This document shows, piece after piece, positions 60,314-64,000 of a stretch of 64,000 nt of DNA. Made by a program: the position numbers and the translations under genes. Under the pieces are notes generated by a model. That model was not told where the DNA came from. It searched no databases and was given only the letters and a program-made list of their open reading frames with translations. Every line of letters begins with the position of its first letter. Positions within the stretch are counted from its first letter, which is position 1. This stretch comes from Pseudomonas sp. B21-023 (GTDB lineage: Bacteria > Pseudomonadota > Gammaproteobacteria > Pseudomonadales > Pseudomonadaceae), in the NCBI RefSeq assembly GCF_024749165.1, contig NZ_CP087190.1, positions 496,001-560,000 on the forward strand, read 5' to 3'.

Positions 60314-61741
60314 CTACGACTCCACGTGCTCTTCCGGACGACGGGCGCGCCTTCCGTCTGTCGGCGCCAGTTGCAGGAAGATCGCCGCCGCCAGCATGGC
60401 CATCACGCCGATGGTGACGAAGGTCAGCTGGAACGCCCCCAGGGTGCTTTCCACGCCTTCGGCGCTGCCGGCCGCGGTGAAACCACCGAGCAGCGCGCCG
60501 GCGCAGGCCACGCCCAGGCTCAGCGACAGTTGCGCGACCACCGACAGCAGGCTGTTGCCGCTGCTGGCGCTGGCGTCGTCCAGGTCGATCAGGGTCACGG
60601 TGTTCATCGCCGTGAACTGCATCGAGTTCACCGCACCCAGCATCGCCAGCTGCGCCAGCAGCAGCGCATACGGCGTCTGTTCGTCGACCAGCCCCAGGCT
60701 GGCCAGCAGCAGGCCCAGCAGCAGGGTGTTGCCGGTGAGCACGATGCGGTAGCCGAGGCGCTCGATCAGCGGCCGGGCGACCGACTTGGCGAGCATCGCC
60801 GCCGCCGCCAGCGGAATCATGCTCATCCCGGCCTGGGCCGGTGAATAACCCAGCGCCACTTGCAGCAGCAACGGCACCAGGAAGGGCAGGGCGCCGCTGC
60901 CCAGGCGGGCGAACAGGTTGCCGAGGATGCCGATGGCGAAAGTGCGTACGCGGAATAATGACGGCGAGAACAGTGGCTCCGGGTCGCGCCCGGCGCGCAG
61001 CCAGTAGGCGGCCAGGCAGGCCATGCCGGCGAACAGCAACAGCATCACCCGCAGGTGCGGCAGGTGCAGTTCGCCCAGGCCTTCCATGGCGATGGTGATC
61101 AGTACCATCGCCGCGCCGAACAACAGGAAGCCAGGCCCGTCGAAGGTGGTGCGCTCGGCGCCGCGCAGGTCGGGGATGAACCTCCACACCGCATAGCAAC
61201 CCACGGCGCCCACCGGCAGGTTGAGCAGGAAGATCCAGTGCCAGCTGAGGATTTCCACCAGCCAGCCGCCCACGGTCGGGCCGAGCAGTGGCCCCAGCAG
61301 GCCGGGGATGGTGATGAAGCTCATGATCCGCACCAGTTCGCTGCGCGGGTAGGCGCGCAACACCACCAGCCTTCCCACGGGCAGCATCAGTGCGCCGCCC
61401 AGGCCTTGCACGACCCGGGCGAAGATCAGGAAGCCGAGGCTGTTGGCCATGGCGCACAACAGCGAGCCGAAGCTGAACAGCAGGATGGCGCTGAAGAAAA
61501 TGCGCTTGGTGCCGAAGCGGTCGGCGATCCAGCCCGATGCCGGGATCAGCAAGGCCACGGTGAGCATATAGGCGATGATCACCCCCTGCATGCGCAGCGG
61601 GTCCTCGGCAAGCGACCGGGCCATGGCCGGCAGCGCGGTGTTGAGGATGGTGCCGTCGAGCGATTGCATGAAGAAGGCGATGGCCACCACCCAGGGGATC
61701 CAGCGGGCGGTGACGGGGTCCAGCGGGGCACGGTCGGGCAT
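60314..61741 (-). CDS. mdtD: MFS multidrug efflux transporter, DHA2 family (MdtD-like)
   Basis: 475 residues with about 14 membrane segments. It resembles E. coli MdtD along its length: FFMQSLDGTILNTALPAMA at TM1, ARVVQGLGGALMLPVGRLVV, LPGLLGPLLGPTVGGWLVE-like motif C (IPGLLGPLLGPTVGGWL), and ASSGNSLLSVVAQLSLSLGV. Drug/proton antiport is expected. Substrates are unknown. No accessory MdtABC genes adjoin. Confidence 0.92.
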   Translation of the reverse strand: MPDRAPLDPVTARWIPWVVAIAFFMQSLDGTILNTALPAMARSLAEDPLRMQGVIIAYMLTVALLIPASGWIADRFGTKRIFFSAILLFSFGSLLCAMANSLGFLIFARVVQGLGGALMLPVGRLVVLRAYPRSELVRIMSFITIPGLLGPLLGPTVGGWLVEILSWHWIFLLNLPVGAVGCYAVWRFIPDLRGAERTTFDGPGFLLFGAAMVLITIAMEGLGELHLPHLRVMLLLFAGMACLAAYWLRAGRDPEPLFSPSLFRVRTFAIGILGNLFARLGSGALPFLVPLLLQVALGYSPAQAGMSMIPLAAAAMLAKSVARPLIERLGYRIVLTGNTLLLGLLLASLGLVDEQTPYALLLAQLAMLGAVNSMQFTAMNTVTLIDLDDASASSGNSLLSVVAQLSLSLGVACAGALLGGFTAAGSAEGVESTLGAFQLTFVTIGVMAMLAAAIFLQLAPTDGRRARRPEEHVES

Positions 61742-61774
61742 GGGTTACCTCAATGTCCTGTGTTGCCGGTGCTG

Positions 61775-61854
61775 GCCTCATCGCCGGCAAGCCGGCTCCC
61801 ACAGGGGCAGTGCATGCCGGCCACTGTTGGAACTGGCTTGTCAGCGATGAGGCC
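61775..61854. repeat. Inverted pair of REP-like elements, CCGGC variant
   Basis: GGCCTCATCGCCGGCAAGCC GGCTCCCACAGGGG at left and TTGGAACTGGCTTGTCAGCG ATGAGGCC at right. The right arm has drifted. It separates the PmbA-like gene from mdtD. Confidence 0.8.
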
Positions 61855-61865
61855 AGTCCTGTCGA

Positions 61866-63197
61866 TCACAATGTCAGGGTCAGGCCTTTGACCAACGCCC
61901 CGGGTAGATGACTCGACCCGGTGCTGCGCTGCCCGTAGGTGCTGGTCGACAGGATCATCTCGCGCTCCTGGGTCAGGTCCTCCAGTTGGCTGCCCAGCAG
62001 GTTGTAGAGGCTGTCGTCGAAGCGCATGGTGCTCACCGGGCCCTGGATCTGCCCGTTCTCCACCCAGAAAGTGGCGAAGCGGGTCAGCCCGGTCATGCGC
62101 GCCGCCGGCAGGTCCGAGTAGTTCAGGTACCAGAGGTTGCTGATGTAAAGGCCAGTGCCCAGGCGTTCGAGAATCTGCTCGCCGGGCAGGTTGCCCGGCG
62201 CCAGGCTCAGCGCGCAGGGCGACTCGTAGCTGTCGGCGCCATTGGCCCGCTGGCCGAATTCGACGGCGCTGCGCGCACTCACCAGTCGCTCCAGCGCCCG
62301 CCCTTCGCCGATCAGCAGCAGGTCTCGGCGCGGCGAGCCCTCGTCGGAGAAGGCCGGACTCAGCGAGCCGCTGACCTGTTCGCTGAAGCTCACCAGTGGG
62401 CTCAACTGCGCGTCGCCGTTGTACAGGCGCTGCAACGGGCTGTTGCCAGTGGCCAGGGCTTGTGTCGAGAAGCCTCCCCAGCACAGCATGCCGGCGATCT
62501 CGTCCATCGCCGCCGGCGCCAGGTAGGCGCGGTAGCTGCCGGGCTTGAGGGTGACGGCCGGGCGCCCCAGGTGCGCCAACTGTTCGCGAGCCTGACACAG
62601 GCGTGCGGCAAAGGTTTCGCCGCTCCAGGCCTGCCCTGCGTAGTTGGCTTTGACGGCTTGGCCGTTGGCGTGGAACAGGCTCCAGTCAAAGTTGAAACTG
62701 TTGGCCTGGTGCCAGCCAAAGGCGCCGAACGAGCTGGCGAAGCCGCGGCAGATGGGGCCGGCGGCATAGATGCCGACCAGGTCCAGATCGCCGGCTCCAC
62801 GCTCGACCAAGGCCAGCACTTCGTCCAGCTCGGGCAGTGGCTGCTCCTGCAGGCTATGGCTGTGCCAGGCGCTGTCGTCGAGGTTCAGGTAGGGATCTAC
62901 AGCCAGCAGCGGCAGGGTCTGGCGCAGCTGCGCCAGGGCATCGTGCAGGCGCTGGCGGTCCAGCTCTGAATCGTCGCCCAGGGTGATCTGTTGCTCGGCC
63001 TGGCGCCCGTCGCGGACCAGCCGCAACTGCACGCTGGCCTGGCTGACCAGCCCGGCTTGGCGCACCTTGGCGTGGTTGAAACGCACGAACTGCGAGTGCT
63101 CGGCGCTGTAGCCCAGGGTGAACTGCTCACCGGGCTGCATGGCGGCGTTCAGGCCATCGAGCAAGCTTTCGAAACGTTGCTGGTAGACGGTGCTCAT
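61866..63197 (-). CDS. PmbA/TldE-like metalloprotease-family subunit
   Basis: A 443-residue member of the TldD/PmbA (U62) family without an HExxxH metal site, as expected for the TldE-type partner. Segments such as RAYLAPAAMDEIAGMLCWGGFS, DEGSPRRDLLLIGEGRALERL and GLYISNLWYLNYSD are family-like. Its ATG shares one base with the stop of the TldD-like gene upstream, so the two are coupled and probably form a heterodimer. The classical tldD and pmbA genes are usually elsewhere, so this is likely a second set. Confidence 0.87.
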   Translation of the reverse strand: MSTVYQQRFESLLDGLNAAMQPGEQFTLGYSAEHSQFVRFNHAKVRQAGLVSQASVQLRLVRDGRQAEQQITLGDDSELDRQRLHDALAQLRQTLPLLAVDPYLNLDDSAWHSHSLQEQPLPELDEVLALVERGAGDLDLVGIYAAGPICRGFASSFGAFGWHQANSFNFDWSLFHANGQAVKANYAGQAWSGETFAARLCQAREQLAHLGRPAVTLKPGSYRAYLAPAAMDEIAGMLCWGGFSTQALATGNSPLQRLYNGDAQLSPLVSFSEQVSGSLSPAFSDEGSPRRDLLLIGEGRALERLVSARSAVEFGQRANGADSYESPCALSLAPGNLPGEQILERLGTGLYISNLWYLNYSDLPAARMTGLTRFATFWVENGQIQGPVSTMRFDDSLYNLLGSQLEDLTQEREMILSTSTYGQRSTGSSHLPGALVKGLTLTL

Positions 63198-64000
63198 CAG
63201 GCGTCCCCTCCGAATACGTCGATCTGGCGGAACACGCAGGCCGGCGAGGCGTGGCCGACCCGCACCACCTGGTTGGGCTCGCCTTTGCCGCAGTTGGGCG
63301 TGCCGAGTACCTGGAAGGTACTGCGGTCACCGACCGCCGAGAGGTTGCGCCAGAAGTCGGCGGAGATGCCGCGATAGTTCGGGTTCTTCACCACGCCCTT
63401 GAGTTCGCCGTTCTCGATCAGTTGGCCCCACTCACAACCGAACTGGAATTTGTTGCGCGCATCATCAATGGACCAGGAGCGGTTGGTGCGCATCAGGATG
63501 CCGTGCTCGATGCCGGCGATCAGTTGCGCAAGCGTCTGGTCGCCCGGCTCGATATTGAGGTTGGCCATGCGGTCGATCGGCGCGCGGTTCCAGCCGCAGG
63601 CGCGGCTGTTGGCCACGCCGTCCAGGCCCGAGCGCAGTTGCGACAGGGCGCCACCCAGGGGGCGCACCAGCAGGCCATCACGGATCAGGAACTGCTTGCT
63701 GGCCGGAGTGCCGTCGTCATCGAAGCTGTAGCTGGCCAGCTCCTCATGGATTGTCGGGTCGAAGGTCACGTTGAGCAGCTTCGAGCCGTACTGTAGATGA
63801 CCGAAGTCGCCGGCTTTGACGAAGCTGGTGCCTGCGTAGTTGCGCTCATCGCCGAGAATGCGGTCCAGTTCCAGCGGGTGGCCGATGGATTCGTGGATCT
63901 GCAGCATCATCTGGTCGGGCATCAGCAACAGATCGCGCTGACCGGCCGGGGTGTTCGGTGCCAGCAGCAGTTGCAGCGCCTCGTCGGCCACCCGGCGGGC
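63197..64000 (-). CDS. TldD-like metalloprotease subunit (C-terminal part, runs off window)
   Basis: At least 267 residues; the true start is beyond base 64000. The metal motif HESIGHPLELDR (HExxxH) is present, followed by FVKAGDFGHLQYGSKLLNVTFDP and C-terminal GTPNCGKGEPNQVVRVGHASP, typical of TldD. It is the catalytic partner of the downstream PmbA-like protein. TldD/TldE proteins mature peptides such as microcin B17 and degrade unfolded peptides. The target here is unknown. Confidence 0.88.
   Translation of the reverse strand, partial: ARRVADEALQLLLAPNTPAGQRDLLLMPDQMMLQIHESIGHPLELDRILGDERNYAGTSFVKAGDFGHLQYGSKLLNVTFDPTIHEELASYSFDDDGTPASKQFLIRDGLLVRPLGGALSQLRSGLDGVANSRACGWNRAPIDRMANLNIEPGDQTLAQLIAGIEHGILMRTNRSWSIDDARNKFQFGCEWGQLIENGELKGVVKNPNYRGISADFWRNLSAVGDRSTFQVLGTPNCGKGEPNQVVRVGHASPACVFRQIDVFGGDA

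Overview
The window is an ordinary chromosomal segment of a fluorescent pseudomonad, most likely of the Pseudomonas putida group. Three things point there. The gene order matches that group (phaC1 / DUF971-hslU-hslV / pyrC'-pyrB-pyrR-ruvX-algH / tonB3-gshB-pilGHIJ-chpA-chpC, then ahcY-metF, metK, tktA-epd-pgk-fba and a CfcR-type GGDEF/EAL response regulator). The DNA is GC-rich. Many intergenic spaces carry the REP-like palindrome of this group (core GGGAGCGGGCTTGCCCCGCG or its CCGGCTTGCCGG variant). I see no phage, insertion sequence, CRISPR array, tRNA or rRNA.

Layout. 1-9136, all minus strand: the 5' end of PHA synthase phaC1, the HslVU protease with its DUF971 neighbour, the pyrimidine cluster algH-ruvX-pyrR-pyrB-pyrC' (pyrC' is a dihydroorotase-like protein without its metal-binding HxH), tonB3 and gshB. 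9392-19302, plus strand: a compact Pil/Chp chemosensory cluster with no pilK methyltransferase and no chpB methylesterase, then a hemolysin-III/PAQR membrane protein. 19299-22011, minus: rsmE, bioA and an unrecognised 143-aa protein. 22216-25420, plus: an exported FAD oxidoreductase with a repeat-bearing tail, cytochrome b561 and YceI. 25515-32044, minus: RhlE helicase with a long disordered tail, a periplasmic binding-type protein, a glycosyltransferase-like protein, metF and ahcY. ahcY has a textbook SAH riboswitch and a good promoter. 32340-39611: thioesterase, cation/proton antiporter, DMT permease, MAPEG protein, MltA, small secreted proteins and LigB.

39747-48377 is central carbon and SAM metabolism. 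metK lies 19 bp behind an ArsR-methyltransferase fusion regulator, which faces tktA across a perfect 12-2-12 inverted repeat. tktA, epd, pgk and fba follow on the plus strand with two small lipoproteins between pgk and fba. 48616-50733 is the GGDEF/EAL response regulator (CfcR-like), whose start codon lies inside a near-consensus RsmA/RsmE site. 50772-55174 holds a YgjP-like metallopeptidase, a small winged-helix protein, a YheO/DauR-type regulator, a PLP dehydratase plus ornithine-cyclodeaminase-like reductase pair, and a second orphan binding protein. 55202-64000, minus: YccS-type membrane protein, HI0933-type flavoprotein, DbpA, MdtD-type efflux pump and a TldD/PmbA pair that runs off the end.

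The most rewarding theme is control of the activated-methyl cycle. ahcY carries a riboswitch with a visible ribosome-site hairpin. An intrinsic terminator lies between ahcY and metF. The metK unit is headed by an ArsR-type regulator with its own SAM-binding fold and a 12-2-12 operator. The second theme is the dehydratase/imine-reductase pair with its own regulator and tandem 18-bp repeats, which looks like a small beta-hydroxy-amino-acid pathway.
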